DNA from: Lineus longissimus
Taxonomy: Eukaryota; Nemertea; Pilidiophora; Heteronemertea; Lineidae
Direction of reading: 5' to 3'
DNA: 64,000 nt
Assembly: GCF_910592395.1 (NCBI RefSeq)
Contig: NC_088318.1
Span: 15,624,349-15,688,348, forward strand
Part shown: one piece after another, positions 62,701 through 64,000 of the stretch
Numbering within the stretch: position 1 is the stretch's first letter
How the letters are laid out: each line of letters starts with the position of its first letter
Notes under the pieces: model-generated
Seen by the model: only the letters and a program-made list of their open reading frames with translations
What the model was told of the DNA's origin: nothing
The model's database searches: none
Position numbers and translations under genes: made by a program

Positions 62701-64000
62701 CGCCTATTACGCAAAAACCTCTTCACTATGACACATTTATGGTATCATATTATCTGAGGTTTAAAAGGATGAAGCAGTGGTGATTATACCATGACCGCAC
62801 CACTGCAGGGCAAAGGGTATGAGTTGGATTTGGGTGCAAATGAAGAAAACCTTATGTATTCCTTGATTTGAGGTAGACAAGAATTACCAGTCATTAAGCA
62901 AATGTTTAACAGCATCAACCTTGACCTTTGCTATTGTTATTGTAATTTGCTTCACTTCTGGGTTAGCTTAACTCGGCCAATTTTGCCAATCTAAAAAACT
63001 TATCCGAGCCCTCAAAACGATGCAAGTATTGCTCAGAGGAAGTACTGGCATAAGGATAGAATATCCTTCAGACAATAGTTGGATGACTTCCTGGTTACTG
63101 GATAAGTTTTGATGTTTTTTAAATTGGCAAAATCGACATAGTGAGCTAGCCCTTAACTGTATGTGGTAATGAGGTTATACAAAAAGTTAATTTCTTGTTG
63201 ATACCTAACATGTGTAGTTATTGACACATAATACTGTGAGCCCCGTTGTGTCTATACACCTATTCATTTTGGCACATGGGTTTGAAACTGGGGCTGTAAG
63301 TGAAATTTGGCATATTGAATCTCAAAATATGTAGTCCAGTGAGATTGGTGGGCAAATGTATGAAATATTTTACGACATATTTTACAACACTTTAGCCTAA
63401 TCTGTATCTTGAGAACAGATTCCGGATCCAAAACCACTGACTTAAATCTGTCAAGTCAAATAAGTACAAGGTTTAGGTTAAACCTTGTGATCAGTTCGAG
63501 GTGCAGTGAGTGCAGTGTGATTGTACACTCCTTAGTTTCTAATGAAAGTTTCGTGCTTAAGCTTTGGAATATAGTGTATAGCATTTCTAGACTGTTATAC
63601 AGTGATAAAACTATTACACTGTCAAGTGATATTATCATCATTGATAAGAGGAACCCATGTGCAAGAGGAATAGTGAACCTAATCTAAGTCAACCACGTTA
63701 TCAGCTGTGGTATGATTATGAACATAGTTGGGCTTACGGTATTGGGAATTTATATTATTTCTTATTCTAAGGAATTATTACTGTTTTGTCGCTGGTCAGT
63801 TGTAAACTTATAAAATGAACAAAGTAACCTTGGAGATCAAATTATGTATATTTAAAGGCCACTGCACACGGGTACACAAATTAGGGGATGAAAGAATGAA
63901 TAATTGCAGTGACAAAATGTTCCTTTGCTATAAAGGGTAGAAAAAAAAGTTACAAAAGTTATTTAAATGACTGTTGGAAAAGTTGATGCAACTTGTTTTC
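59761..64000. other. Right flank, no supported gene
   Basis: About 4.2 kb of AT-rich DNA. No exon with splice context, RNA gene or clear repeat array was found; the open frames are short and unremarkable. An AATAAA at about 59990 could serve the upstream transcript. Confidence 0.5.

Noticed and set aside
1-64000. CRISPR arrays, bacterial operons or phage genes
   Set aside because: The window is spliced animal DNA. The tandem arrays seen (72-bp and 68-bp units) have no spacers.

Overview
The window is nuclear DNA of an animal. Genes have many introns with GT/AG borders, intergenic space is AT-rich and full of small repeats, and several families are metazoan. Gene content (mitochondrial PheRS, one PTP1B/TC-PTP-type phosphatase, MSS4, an LRP3/10/12-type receptor, a giant NO VEIN-like protein) and SINE-like and MITE-like repeats fit a marine invertebrate. 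Frequent 'aggcct' and 'gtacatgtac' strings weakly suggest a deuterostome such as an echinoderm or hemichordate, but a lophotrochozoan is not excluded. All exon models below were built by hand from splice consensus, reading phase and remembered family patterns. No search was run.

Layout. (1) 984-3646, +: FARS2, 5 exons, with a compact promoter that has a perfect CRE, a CCAAT box and three TTCnnGAA sites. (2) 3647-8688: tail-to-tail intergenic space holding a SINE-like repeat and a striking 72-bp minisatellite that is open on both strands. (3) 14184-8689, -: an ER-anchored PTP1B/TC-PTP-type phosphatase, 9 coding exons. It is head-to-head, 291 bp apart, with (4) 14476-15384, +: RABIF/MSS4, 2 exons. 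(5) 24173-18200, -: a CUB/LDLa receptor of the LRP3/LRP10/LRP12 group, 10 exons, about 837 aa. (6) 24174-30600: no gene. It holds a degraded retrotransposon endonuclease fragment fused to a 68-bp satellite, bracketed by an imperfect inverted repeat. (7) 30646-55075, +: one giant gene, 28 coding exons and about 3,046 aa. It has an Arg-Asp-rich N-terminus, a sacsin/NO VEIN-type GHKL ATPase domain in the middle, and a C-terminal NOV-C/DUF3883 domain with PD-(D/E)XK-like residues. (8) 55076-64000: long 3' region with two further coding-looking exons (58111-58278, 59028-59068) and two MITEs, one piggyBac-like with TTAA ends and one pogo-like.

The first four genes are ordinary cell-biology genes: mitochondrial translation, phosphotyrosine signalling, Rab chaperoning and an endocytic receptor. 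The NO VEIN-like gene is the most interesting object. It joins an ATPase module to a nuclease-like fold, carries a diverged duplicate of one internal exon that ends in a stop, and may have an alternative 3' end. Its function in animals is not something I can state from sequence.
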